Assembly: GCA_049999805.1 (NCBI GenBank)
Contig: JBNGIO010006220.1
Coordinates: 1-33,948 of the forward strand
Direction of reading: 5' to 3'
Source of the DNA: Folioceros fuciformis
Lineage: Eukaryota; Anthocerotophyta; Anthocerotopsida; Anthocerotales
DNA: 33,948 bases
Below are positions 11,801 to 22,198 of the stretch, in pieces. The translations under genes and the position numbers were made by a program. The notes beneath the pieces are model-generated. The model ran no database searches. It was not told the origin of the DNA and worked only from the letters and a program-made list of their open reading frames with translations. Every line of letters begins with the position of its first letter. Position 1 is the first letter of the stretch.

Positions 11801-12124
11801 GTCCTCCTCTCTTTGAAAAAATCTCACCTCTGTGAGCACATCCGCTAGCGGACCCAACTTTAACCATGTACCCTCTTTTGTCGAGTCCGAGACATATGCT
11901 TGGGAGGGGCCCGGCTGTACCTCAGCCTGCGCAAAATCCACCTCAGGTGACCGTACCTGCGATTCTTTCTCTGCCTCGGCCTTTGTTCAGCTAGCATCAG
12001 AGGAATTAGCAACCTTCTCCCCCTCGTTTTGCCCCTGTGGCTTCTGTTTATCAGAATACATACCGACTATTGCTGCCCATGTGCTAGTTGTTGAGCTCCC
12101 TCGTGGGGGGCTCAGCGCCTCCAT
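5836..12124 (-). pseudogene. LINE copy A ORF1: very long gag-like protein, decayed
   Basis: Likely ATG at 12124-12122 (MEALSPPRG). The early part (about 11940-11290) fits a DUF4283-type nucleic-acid-binding region, with LHNLGTIGRVVEVPKVDSRF and RFGVRVDS. It is followed by a CCHC knuckle, CGVCGLHNHLK-stop-AC, at about 11275-11235, with normal CX2CX4HX4C spacing apart from the stop. After the knuckle about 5.4 kb stays largely open. It is mostly in one frame, with a slip to another frame between about 9860 and 9072. The composition is Gly/Ser/Glu/Gln-rich with no domain I recognise. Disabling stops: TAG at 11245, 11143, 10231, 9072, 8713, 7009, 6670 and 6298; TGA at 11987 and 8647. A frame slip also lies near 11550. 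At roughly 2,096 codons it is about three times the usual plant LINE ORF1. It would bind LINE RNA. Confidence 0.75.
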
Positions 12125-12268
12125 TGAGCCGCCTAGCTAGCTCCCTCTCGGCGCCATCACTAACCTCGAGCCCTGTAGATCAATCCTATGTATCAGTCCA
12201 GACAATTTAATGCTCATTATTTTTCCTTGTCCATTCCGCTGTCTAATCAAATCGTGTTCAATCCTAAG

Positions 12269-12494
12269 GAGAGGTTTGTATGACCTGTGGAGGGGTCTGT
12301 GTGACTTGAGGAGGGGTCTATGTGACCCAAGAAAAGGTTTGTGTAGCCCAAGGTGGCGTTTATGTGACTTGAGGAGGGGCCTGTGTGGCCTAAGGTGAGG
12401 TCTGGGTGACTTGAGGAGAGGCTTGTGTGGCCCAAGGAGGGGTCTGTGTGACCCAAGGTGAGGCATGTGTGACCCAAGGAGAGGATTGTGTGGG
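12269..12494. repeat. 21-bp minisatellite, ten units plus a partial
   Basis: Ten contiguous 21-bp units, close to GAGGGGTCTGTGTGACCCAAG, then a 16-bp partial unit. Units alternate between GACTTGAG and GACCCAAG endings, hinting at a higher-order pattern. Because 21 is a multiple of three, long open frames appear on the minus strand encoding 7-residue repeats. I treat these as by-products, not genes. The array ends 145 bp upstream of the inferred ORF1 start of LINE A and could be part of its 5' UTR. Confidence 0.9.
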
Positions 12495-12847
12495 AATTTT
12501 GTTACATGCTAGAGTGTGAGTACCTGAGAACTTGGAGTGTTGATGAAGATTGGTAATAAATTGTGTAAAGGATCAATGTGGATCGGTGATGGAGGGAAGT
12601 GATGTGGTGTGTGACCCTAATGTGCATCTACCAGTGAGATTTGGGTGCAAAATTACATGAGTGTGGTTTGGTGTGCATGAGAATCAACATGCACAGGCCA
12701 TAGCTTCCTAACAAGTGTGGCAAGCAAACTCGTGCCATCCAAACGTTGCAACGTGCACGTGCGACATACAGGTGGGTCCCACCACGGTCACTAAATCCAC
12801 TATTGTGGTGGTTGAATCCACTATAGTGGCAGAACCAAGTCCGGTGG

Positions 12848-12941
12848 TGGTGGATTCAAGTATGTTGGTTCATTGTGTCTAGATAGGAGCTTATTGGTGG
12901 ATTCAAGTATGTTGGTTCATTGTGTCTAAATAGGAGCTTAT
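12848..12941. repeat. 47-bp tandem duplication with nearby palindrome
   Basis: Units 12848-12894 and 12895-12941 are nearly identical, sharing TGGTGGATTCAAGTATG and TTCATTGTGTCT with one A/G difference in the middle. Just upstream, CCACTATAGTGG at 12818-12829 is a perfect 12-bp palindrome, itself a variant of nearby CCACTATTGTGG. Confidence 0.85.
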
Positions 12942-13523
12942 TAAAGGAAGACCAGAATCCATACGTTTAGAATATCTTGACATAAATCATTTCCTTAGGA
13001 GCGAATCCTAGGACTACAACGACATAGAGGGTGAATGTGCACCTACTTGTGTCCTTAGACACAAAATATCACTCTACACAAGGCATACTCAAGACTGTCC
13101 TTGCCGCGACTTCCCAAATCTTGCCAACTTGCTGCTTTTCACGACAGTCGATAGGAGGTTGCTAGGGAGGTTGGAATAGATAATATGGTCATTGCATAGT
13201 CAAGACTACCAAGACTCTTAAGACTACCTCAACTACTATGCTCAAGCACAAGAAGGCAGGTAAGGCGAGTTCGCATCCATAGCTTTCAATTTGTCTTTTA
13301 GCATTGTGTGGATAATAGGTATTATTCCCTTTTATTCCATTAATATGGAAACTTAGTTATTACGAATAATAGATAGATTTAGGTAGCTAGAAAAAGGCTA
13401 GAACCCAACAAGTGTGAACAGTCTGGAAAAACCCTACAAAGGTACTAACTCCAGAAGGCAAGGTGCAAGGAAGTGAGTCTTTGAAGTTGCACCAGGAGAC
13501 TGCCACAGCTAGAGGAGAAAGAT

Positions 13524-13578
13524 CTTGTACCCGTGTGTCGAGAATACACGTGTACAAGAAAATGTGTCTCGACACACG
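13524..13578. repeat. Compound inverted repeat
   Basis: Two interlocking hairpins. CGTGTGTCGAGA (13532-13543) pairs perfectly with TCTCGACACACG (13567-13578). Separately, CTTGTACCCGTGT (13524-13536) pairs with ACACGTGTACAAG (13546-13558) in 12 of 13 positions. The two foldings share the first arm and exclude each other. This could be the end of a degenerate foldback transposon. No target-site duplication was confirmed. Confidence 0.7.
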
Positions 13579-14685
13579 AGTGTCATTTTCGTGAGTTCAT
13601 TTTCGTGTGCCCCTCAAATTGGTGAGAAGGTGTGATTGACAAACTACTAGCTAGGGCGCGTACCCTGTGCTGGCCTAGTTGCTTACACTACAACTCTTGT
13701 GATTCCCTCTCATCATAGAGGAAAACACTTCAGCAGTAGGTGCACCATCAGCACTATCCTAACCCATGAAGCCTCTTTGGGGTTGGACACCTTGCTATGC
13801 GACGGGTTCCTTTGATCCCGCAATTCATCCACATTCCACTTCCTAGTTGGCGATAGTGAGGGCACCCCAATACAGACTAATAACTCTACTGTTGTCATGG
13901 CCAAGGTTGGGTGGTTTGATTGTACACTAGGTTGCAGCCCTCATTATGGTGGCAATGAGGGAGCCAACATCACTTATAGTTGCAAGATGTAGACCTAACC
14001 CGTTCGAGTAATTCGAGGTCCGTTAGGAATATAAAATGTAGAAAGGAAAAAAAGAATTTTGCTCATTCCGGAAAACAGGTCCGGGTGCGATCCGAGGTCT
14101 ACCCCGGTATTTATTTTCGGACCAACACATGGCCACGTAATTGTGGAGATGACCTGCAGCCTTTTTGGTGCATGAACACTTCGATCGATTGCCTCCATCC
14201 TCATGCTGCAATTTACTACAACTAGCTACACTACCTTTATCTAGGAGTTGAAGTGCCCCTAGATGTGATATAGAAACAAAGCTAGCCTCAACAAAGAGGA
14301 CTTCTCTTGCCAAAGGCACTTCACCTCATGCCATAGTCTCTTGGGTTACTATTGGGCCCCAATCTCCCAACGGTTCAGTAGGAGCATCATAATTAACCAA
14401 ATCAAATCTTTAAGTGCTAGGTCCATTAGAATAGACTTCATCTTCTTCTTTACATGTATAAATAAAAAAAGAGATTGAATATTCTAATATGTTAGTTGGA
14501 TAGTGCCAATTTGTTGGGGGGAATTGTATCGGCCGATTCTCACCGTACATGGGTACAAGTTGTGTACTTGTTGGATTCCTGTAACTGCAAAAATCTATAG
14601 CTATTTTAAGATTAATATTAAAGAAGTACAAATTTAAAGCTCACTAGTAATGTTACTCACAACTTTCCAATGATAGTAGCCGCGT

Positions 14686-14700
14686 ATGTGACGGTCACAT
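14686..14700. promoter_or_regulatory. Palindromic TGACG-type motif upstream of HAK gene
   Basis: ATGTGACGGTCACAT has two 7-bp arms around one central base and lies about 275 bp upstream of the TATA box of the potassium transporter gene. It includes TGACG, the core recognised by TGA-class bZIP factors. Symmetry and position suggest a dimer-binding site, but this is inference from one motif. Confidence 0.3.
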
Positions 14701-14973
14701 GGAGTCCCCTCCTAGTGATGAAGATTCGTGGTCGACCCCCACCACTTGTGTAGACAAGGGGGGGTTGTGAGAAGGGATGGAATGGTCCGGTCGTCCGGGG
14801 CGTCGGAATCGTGGATATCCTAAGCCCCCCCCCACTGCACCTGGCACAAACGGATGGGGTCCAGTGACGAGCCGCCAGCAGACTGGAAGTAGGGTTTTAT
14901 TTTAGTCGCAAACGCAGCTCCTGAAGCACTTCCTAAACGGCGGGCCCGAACGTTGGACTCCAACCTGCTCCAG

Positions 14974-14980
14974 TATAAAA
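14974..14980 (+). promoter_or_regulatory. TATA box of HAK/KUP gene
   Basis: TATAAAA in a GC-rich setting, 52 bp before the chosen ATG at 15032. A start site about 30 bp downstream would leave a 5' leader of roughly 25 nt. A short leader argues for ATG 15032, or the in-frame ATG at 15050. The out-of-frame ATG at 14994 would lie upstream of or very near the transcription start. Confidence 0.6.
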
Positions 14981-15031
14981 CGCGGGCAGGCCTATGGCAG
15001 GGCACCACTCACCAGTTGTTCCTCGCTTTTC

Positions 15032-18000
15032 ATGGCGCCTGGGCTTTCTATGGAACAGGACTCCCAGGGCCAGGTCCAGGGCCAGGGCAAGGGTCAGGAC
15101 GCAACTCAGGCACTACCACATCCCGAGCAGTCCAATGGGGATTTGCAATTGGCGGAGGACGGCGATCTCAACGGTTCCAAGCGACACGCAGATGCAGAGC
15201 CCGACTGGACGCCTCCTGATTCCATCAGACCGCTGGGCCGAGCGGATTCGCTGGATGTGGAAGCCAGCCGGCTCAAAGGCTGGTCTCCCGAACGCAAAGT
15301 AAGTGAGTGAATGTGCATTGCAAGCGTGCGAGCCAGGCACGGGGTTTTTGTTTGGATGATGGGATTAGTAAAGTGAGTGAATGTCCGTTGCAAGCATCCA
15401 AGACAGGCACGGGGTTTCGGTTTGGGTGAGGGGATTAGTGTCTCATGGGCTCTGCTGTTGTGGGTGGAGGCAGACCTTGACGACTGCAGTCATTCTGCGG
15501 CTGGCGTACCAGAGCATCGGGGTGGTGTACGGAGATGTGGGGACGTCGCCTCTGTACGTCTACGAGACGGCGTTTCCGAACGGGCTCACCGACAGCGTTA
15601 AAGACAAGCAGAACCTGCTGGGGGCGCTCTCGCTTATCATTTACACCCTTACTCTCAGCCCGCTCTTCAAGTATGTCGCCATTGTCCTCAGGGCCAACGA
15701 CAATGGGAATGGTGAGATGCGTGTGGGTGAAATTTCTCCTTGCTGCGCATTGGCTGCGCGCGCTCAGGGCGGGTGATGAATTGTGGCCTGCGCGTGAGCG
15801 TGAGCGCTGCAGGTGGGACGTTTGCTCTTTACTCTCTCATTTGCCGTCACGCCAAGGTGGGGCTCGTGGGGAATCAGAATTACGAGGACCGGGAGCTGTC
15901 TACCTACAGCCTCACGATGCCTTCGCGGAGGAGGAAGATTGCGGGCTGGCTGAAGGATCGGCTGGAGGGCAGCTTGCTTCTCAAAAATGTGCTGCTGATC
16001 TTGGTCTGCATTGGGACGTCTCTCATCATCGGAGATGGTACCTTGACGCCCTCCATCTCAGGTTAGGGGGGCCTGCCCTACAACGTCGCACGCCACGCCG
16101 CGCCCCACCGCGCCCTCTTGCTTGAATCTGCTTTCTGCACGCCTACCTTGAACTAGCTTGTTGCTTCCGTTATTGCTGCTCACTCCAGATTGGTGATGGG
16201 CAACAGTCTTGTCGGCTGTATCCGGGCTGCAAATCAACAAGAGCACCAACGTGAGCCAGTGTATGTATGCACAAATTCACGGTGTTTGGAGCCAGGAGCG
16301 AGCTGATTGCTCTGATGATTAGCCACTTCCAGTCATGAATTTCGCACACGCAATTAATTGGGTTCCTTCACATTTGCAGCTGTGGTGGTGGGGATCACGG
16401 TGGTCATCCTCATCTTGCTTTTCGCGTTGCAACACAAGGGAACGGACAAAGTTGGCTTTCTCTTTGCGCCGGCCGTTTGTACTTGGTTTTTGACCAATTC
16501 CCTGATTGGCGTGTACAACATTGCGAGGCATGATCCCTCCATCCTCAAGGCCTTCAACCCTCAGTACATCTACTACTACTTCCGCAACAACAAAGGGGAT
16601 GGGTGGATACATCTGGGTGGAATCGTACTGGCCATTACAGGTCAGCTTTCCAACCGCATCTTTGTTTGGAATCTCTGTGTAACCTTTAGCTTGCACAAGG
16701 GCGTCAAGCCTGACTTTTTGTACTGAATGCGGAACATGCAGGAACGGAAGCTATGTTTGCCGACCTGGCCCACTTCTCTGTGCCCTCAATCCGAGTATGT
16801 TGCCTCATCTTGACTGCATATATTTGTGACTCAAGCAGTTGAATACTGTGCGAAGTAAGTTTCCTCTCATTGTGGAGCTGCTGTACGCAGATTGCTTTTG
16901 CTGGCTTCGTGTACCCGAGTCTCTTGCTCACTTACTGCGGCCAGGCTGCGTATCTCATGAAACACCCGGAAAACGTCGACAAGACATTCTACAAGTCGAT
17001 ACCATGTGAGTAGTCTTTTGAGCTGCAGCAAATCCAAACCAGTTGTAGGCAGTTGAAAGACAATCTTTCTGACAAGACTTTGGTCCTGTGGAAAACTGGC
17101 AGCTCCCGTGTACTGGCCCATGTTCGCTGTGGCAACAGCAGCTGCCATCATCGCCAGCCAGGCCATGATCTCCGCAGTCTACTCCATTCTCAGCCAGTCC
17201 ATGGCAATGAGCTGCTTCCCTCGGGTTAAGATAATCCACACATCAAAACGCTTCCACGGTCAAATCTACATCCCAGAGATCAACTGGTTGCTCATGATCC
17301 TCTGCATCACTATCACACTGGGGTTCCGGAGCACCACCACCATCGGCAACGCCTACGGCATCGCAGTGGTGGGGGTGTTTGTCATCACCACCATTCTGGT
17401 CACGCTCATCATGCTGCTGATATGGCAGGTGAACGTGCTGCTGGCCCTGCTTTTTCTCTTCGGGGTGGGCTCGGTAGAGCTCGTGTACCTATCGGCAGTG
17501 CTGTACAAGGTGCCACAGGGCGGTTGGGTGCCCTTGGTCTTCGCCGTGGTCTTCCTCACCGTCCAGTATTCATGGCAGTACGTACAGGTGCACAAGTACC
17601 GCTATGAGATGAACAACAAGTTGTCCCTGGACTGGGTGGTTGGGTTGGGATCCAACTTGGGGGTGGTGAGAGTGCCAGGCATCGCTCTCGTCTACACCGA
17701 GCTGGCGCAGGGCGTGCCTGCCATCTTCTCCCACCTCATCACCAACCTTCCTGCCATCCACTCCACCGTGGTGTTTGTGTGCATCAAGCACCTGCCGCTG
17801 GCGCACGTGCCGGAGGACGAGCGCATCCTCATCCGCCGGCTGGGCCCTAAGGAGTACCGGATGTATCGCTGTGCTGTGCGATATGGGTACGTGGATGCGG
17901 AAACCGAGACTGCCACGGATTTCGAGCGAAGATTGGTGCAGGGCCTGTCAGACTTTCTGCGTATGGAGGCACCAGAGTTGGATGTCGGATCAGGCCGGGC

Positions 18001-18376
18001 CAACGGAAAAGAGAAATTGCAGCTTGCTCTCATGAGCGAAACAGAATCCGCAGATAGCAGACGCAAAAATTCCATCAGTTCAACCTCGGACAGATTCGAC
18101 GGCATTGTGCCAGGCTCCAGGCAGGGGAGCGCTGACAGGTTGCCGGGGGTGGGTGTGGCGGGGGAGCTTGGCTTCCTGCAGCAGGCCAAGCAGGCAGGTG
18201 TGGTGTATCTGTTGGGGTCGGTGGATTTGCAGGCAGACCCGAATTCCAGCGTCTTGCGCAAGTTCATCATAGACTCTCTGTTCGCTTTCCTGAGAAGAAA
18301 TTCCCGGGACAGCAGCTTTACGCTCCATATTCCTCACAACAGGCTTTTACGAGTGGGTGTGACCAACCAGATCTGA
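15032..18376 (+). CDS. HAK/KUP/KT-family potassium transporter, 8 exons, 836 aa
   Basis: A multi-pass K+ (probably H+-coupled) transporter of plasma or internal membranes. Exons: 15032-15298, 15474-15711, 15813-16061, 16207-16260, 16380-16640, 16742-16794, 16891-17005 and 17103-18376. All introns are GT-AG, and the joined frame is 2,511 nt with no internal stop. Residues 1-89 are a hydrophilic cytosolic N terminus. The family signature [15 protein letters not shown] begins at residue 105. [32 protein letters not shown] and [13 protein letters not shown] follow, as expected for K_trans, and then a long soluble C-terminal region. The end, [31 protein letters not shown], matches the family's conserved C terminus, so the gene is full length. 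Nothing needed for transport looks missing. Which KUP clade it belongs to needs a tree. Confidence 0.96.
15299..15437 (+). repeat. Tandem duplication of HAK intron 1, including its splice donor
   Basis: Units 15299-15367 (69 bp) and 15368-15437 (70 bp) share GTGAGTGAATGT, GGCACGGGGTTT and GGGATTAGT in the same order, about 80 percent identical. Each begins GTAA: the first is the donor in use (GTAAGT), the second a weaker copy (GTAAAG). Without one unit the intron would be about 105 nt, the normal size in this window. Using the second donor would add an in-frame TGA at about 15308. Confidence 0.85.
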
Positions 18377-21300
18377 TCACATTCATCGCGTGCGTCACCT
18401 TTTCCACAGCAATGTGGGAATATGCGCACCAACTCCCAAACTTCGAATGGGAGTGATTGGGAACGGGTGGATTGGAAATGGTGCAAACTGTGACTGTCAT
18501 CAAGTGTGAATTTCCGGGAGGTGGAACAACGTCTGCTATTTGGTAAGGCAGGAGAAAGTCACATGTGTCCCAGACAAGGTGGCATTCAATTACTGTAAGA
18601 GTAAATGTACAGATGATGAGTTGCCCAGCTTTTGCTTCCCGACTACAGTCCGCTTGGAAATGTTCTTGTTCTCATTGCTGGACAGTGTTTAAAGTGTTAC
18701 AAAATCTTCTGTTTCGGACCAGGTCGTTAGCTTACGAAACACCTGCTCGCACACACTCTATGCCTCCCTGTTATGGAGAAAGTCTGACCCATTTCCACCT
18801 CCACCACAGTTGCAACCATTTGGAAGTCTCGCTCAAGCTGCAGGAATGAAGATGCATGCAGTGATCCTTGACTCATCGACATATCCGCGAGAAGAGGGTG
18901 CGTCGCTCAAGTCTCCAGCTAGAAACCCAAATTGCCTGAGCCTCCTGAAAGAAAGCATAGTACATACTACTTGCGCACACTCTACCTTCTAGCTTGGCTA
19001 TTGGGCACCCTCTGCCCAGCTCAGCCTGTTTGCAACCGAGAAGGAACGAAGAAGGATAGACTATGGTAATGACCGTTACCATAGTAGCCTGTCCTTGGTT
19101 TTCTCGTTCTTCTCTGGATTTCTAGTTGCAGGACCAGTTTCAAGACTGCAGTCGACAGAATCATTTGGAAAGACGTTTGTTAGTATTCCGCACCTGACCT
19201 AAATCGCTTGCAGACATCTAGCATCCCGAGTCAAGACCTTCATGCTGCAATGTTCTCAGACCACATGTACAGCCAATAGCTCTTGAACCGTACATTGCAA
19301 CAAACCAGAAGCCAGCGAGCGAACTATCCATCAGACTCTGGGAACACAAAGATATGTGCAAGCTGTGACCCATCTTGCCCAACTCTGCACTCGTAGGTGA
19401 TGAAAGCCATCCGAAGGCCTCGTATAAAATATCACAATCCCAATGGCAACGTCACATGCGGACCTGGCTCTCGTCAGCCCTTGTCACACAAGTACAGAAT
19501 TTAGAATTGCGTGTCTGCGTCCAAGACCTTCTGTCACCCCTTCCCATCCAAATAAAACCGGTCAGCTAGCCCCGCAGTCCAGACACTTGACAAGAAGGCT
19601 AACGTGCTGGAAACCTTGGCAATGCTGCATCACTTATCCAAAATCGACCAGCTTCCAAAGGTCACTGCGGCATCGTTGGACTGTCGGCCAAGGGGCCCAC
19701 TTGACAAAACATGGCTCAGAGGTAACTCCTCTTTCCCAGGACAGGAGGGGGACCCGCCGCTGTTCAACCTGGTCCACTACTTACTTGCCCAAAACTGTAA
19801 CCCAAGTACATGCTGGAAGTCAACCTCCTACAGTACAGTAAACCGATTTTGTGCTCTGCGAATGGGAATACATACATATGTAGGTCCGCACACCTCATCA
19901 GCCACTTCGCTGAACAACGTGGCCCACCTAACTGCGCATGGGCACAGGAAAAGGTTGAAGTCCCCAGCTCGAGCAATGTGAAATATAGTTTCCCATATGC
20001 GTCAACAGTACTAGGAAACCCCTTTTGAAGGAACACACCTCTCCAGTTCATGAATGACAATGTTCATCAGCAACTGGCCCGGAATCCAGAGCCTGGATTG
20101 CGACGAGGGTACGTCATAACTGTTACGACAACGGTGTCCGATGTCGGTGCTTTAATGGTGAGCCTGATGGTAGATTTTATTGACAGTAGCCCCCTTGGGC
20201 TTTTGCTGCAGGTGGCCTGACTTCATCCTGGATCTTTCTGAGAGTAGCCTGGTGGAGCGTTTACAACACATTCATCCAACCATACACAATGGTGCTTGAC
20301 GTGACCCTTTGTACATGTCAGTCCTGAGGGGAAGCGCCGATTGAGCCTACCTCTCGTCATCCCCGCAGAACTTGCCGCAAAATGCAGCTGTCCAGTGTCC
20401 TGTATGTGCTCCTTTCGGGCCCACAATGAGCGATGTAGTGTGGAGAGTTCGGACGAAGCTGCATCGGCGTCCAACTGATTCGAGACTCCGTCTCCAGGCA
20501 TCTATGTATGTCGTCATCGCATGGTCCACGTAGCCAGCCACAGCCAGTTGAGTCTACCAGCCAAGATCTGGAAGAGAAAAGGATTTCTCCTTACTGAGAG
20601 GTGAATCGTGATTCAACTCTCCTAGATGCTCTACTCCTAGCCATCCCGGCTCTGAGAACCTGATGCTTCTCTAAAAATCGAAGGATTGAACCAACTGCCT
20701 ATCGGCGTGACACTAATAGGACACAATCGGGATCAACAACTGCGTAGGAAACTTTCAATATCAGACTCTCCGTGGAATTATTAGCTTCAAGAAGCTTCAG
20801 GAACAGGGCCTGCACTGTGTAAACTCTTGAATCGATCGATGATGTGGTTGGGATGGTGTTCCCCGTGGGCTGGACAGTCAGTCTCTAATATCCAGTAGCT
20901 TGTGTACGCTTGTTTACAGTTTCCTCCACGATGAGCCGTGTCAGATCCGTGTCTCATTCTGTGTCCCCGGCCATTGGGCAATGGGCGTGGGTGCACGCAA
21001 CCTGGAAGATGTGGAACCGGCTCTGCCCTGCAATCTACTGCAAACTTCACGACTGGCCCGTCGGATGTCCGTGAGGCGAGGTGAGGATTCCCACCTGCCC
21101 ATCGAGCGTCTAGAGGATTTCTGGCTGCACTGTCGCTTGTGGTCCGAGCTCGAGGGGAAGGACAGTACTGTATGTACAGGTTCTGCGCTGGAGGAGAGGG
21201 CGTGGGAGGCTTTCATCTCCTTCTTCTGTTGACGCCGTCGATTGACTCAGTTTACAATCGGGAGCAAATCGCACGGGTGCTGCTGTACGAATTGTGCTCC

Positions 21301-21960
21301 TGTACGAAACGTACAGAACAGGCCAGTGGTCAGCGCATCTTTCTGGTAGCCTCGGGAAGTGTAAGAGGATCAGACCAAATCGCTGCTGATGTAAGACTTG
21401 CTTGCCGAAGCTGTGCATACAGCTCCGATCTCTGGCACAAGCCTCTGCATTCTGTTCACCAAGTCCGTCGCTAGACGCCCAAAAGAAGCTTGGTGTGCCG
21501 GTGTTCACGCTTCCTCCTACCGACCGTGCCAGCAAAGCTACAGCCTCACTGTTGCTCAGGCCGCGCTTGCTATCAAAGGAAAGCACAAATAATTCTGGTC
21601 AAATGTCCAAATTATCTTAATCGATTATTAAGTACTCAAGCTCTTACCAATTTCTCGGTCTGTTTGGGGCCTACCCACATGCCTGTTGGTTGTGAGCTGG
21701 CCATCCAATACGCGCTGGTAAAGATGATGAGGAATAAGATGGCAACAATTAGTACTCAAACACACAAACACGGGCTAAACATCTGAACCTGAGAGCTCCT
21801 GCTACTGCTGTGGTGTCTTAAGCCACAGATTCTGGAGGTAGTAGAGCCAAGGCTTGAAAATTTGGGTTTAGGTGAATGCTGATTTGTTGTCTTACTAGTG
21901 TTGAGCTGGCTCCATTTAAATTTGTATGCAATTCCTCGACAATGTGTTAGGGTTCTTAGA
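18377..21960. other. HAK 3' flank and intergenic, no intact gene
   Basis: The first few hundred bases must contain the HAK 3' UTR, though no canonical AATAAA is obvious close to the stop. Further right there is a hairpin (19038-19114) and a minus-strand reading around 21430-21490 containing DGLGEQN. That resembles the PPR remnants further right, but it is too degraded to call. The longest open frames (110 and 158 codons near 20900-21586) overlap on opposite strands, lack recognisable domains and look fortuitous. Confidence 0.4.
19038..19114. repeat. Long imperfect hairpin
   Basis: Inner arms ACTATGGTAA (19060-19069) and TTACCATAGT (19076-19085) pair perfectly around a 6-nt loop. Outer arms continue as a weaker match, GAGAAGGAACGAAG against GAACGAGAAAACC-type sequence read in reverse complement, to about 19114. 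It may be a small foldback transposon remnant or a structured transcript. No flanking duplication was established. Confidence 0.6.
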
Positions 21961-22059
21961 TATGATGTCAGACCCTCCTCCAAGGACTGGCCTTTTGACA
22001 GGCTCGGTGGGCAGGATGTGGTGTCATGGAGTGCGCTGATAGCAGAGACGTATTCCCTT
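21961..22059 (+). pseudogene. PPR-repeat remnant, plus strand
   Basis: An open stretch contains PFDRLGGQDVVSWSALIAE, which matches the core of a plant PLS-class pentatricopeptide repeat (pattern FD-x-L-x3-DVVSW-x-A-x-I-A). Only one repeat is recognisable, and no long frame surrounds it. It is a degraded fragment, not a working RNA-binding PPR protein. Its opposite-strand counterpart lies 140 bp to the right. Confidence 0.5.
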
Positions 22060-22198
22060 TGCTCTTTGAATTCAGAAGTACGACAATTTAGGTGCCCACA
22101 CCGACACATACCCCACAGAGACAGGCACACCATTGTTCAGGGAATGGAGAGCAGCCACCCCTACTCTCGTCAAATAGCGATGGAGGGATCCTGCCGAC

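Larger units (their letters stand above)
2101..12124 (-). mobile_element. LINE (L1-type non-LTR retrotransposon), copy A, decayed
   Basis: One minus-strand element in the order ORF1 (DUF4283-like, CCHC knuckle, long tail), ORF2 endonuclease start, an interruption, reverse transcriptase, and a zf-RVT-like C terminus. Almost all of the coding signal, from about 11550 down to 2101, lies in one reading frame apart from local slips. This shows it descends from a single intact element. It is dead: ORF1 carries about ten disabling stops and at least two frame slips, and most of the endonuclease is missing. Copy B at the right end of the window is the same family in the same orientation. Limits are the coding limits. 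The 5' UTR may reach the minisatellite at 12269 and the 3' UTR may reach about 1870. Confidence 0.85.
12495..14685. other. Intergenic, no gene seen
   Basis: AT-richer sequence with stops in all frames at short intervals. It contains the 47-bp tandem duplication and palindromes described separately, and TA-rich stretches around 13310-13380 and 14580-14640. No open frame has a recognisable domain, and I see no exon chain. Confidence 0.5.

Noticed and set aside
12137-12477. Open frames on the minus strand encoding 7-residue repeats
   Set aside because: They are by-products of the 21-bp minisatellite, open in more than one frame because the unit is a multiple of three.
14994-15302. Overlapping plus-strand frames across HAK exon 1
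   Set aside because: Arg- and Gly-rich shadows of the GC-rich exon. Only the frame from 15032 joins to the rest of the transporter.
17692-18270. 192-codon minus-strand frame opposite the HAK last exon
   Set aside because: Antisense shadow of a conserved coding exon, with no domain of its own.
20900-21586. Two overlapping opposite-strand frames of 110 and 158 codons
   Set aside because: Neither shows a domain or exon pattern. The minus-strand one only brushes a weak PPR-like trace.
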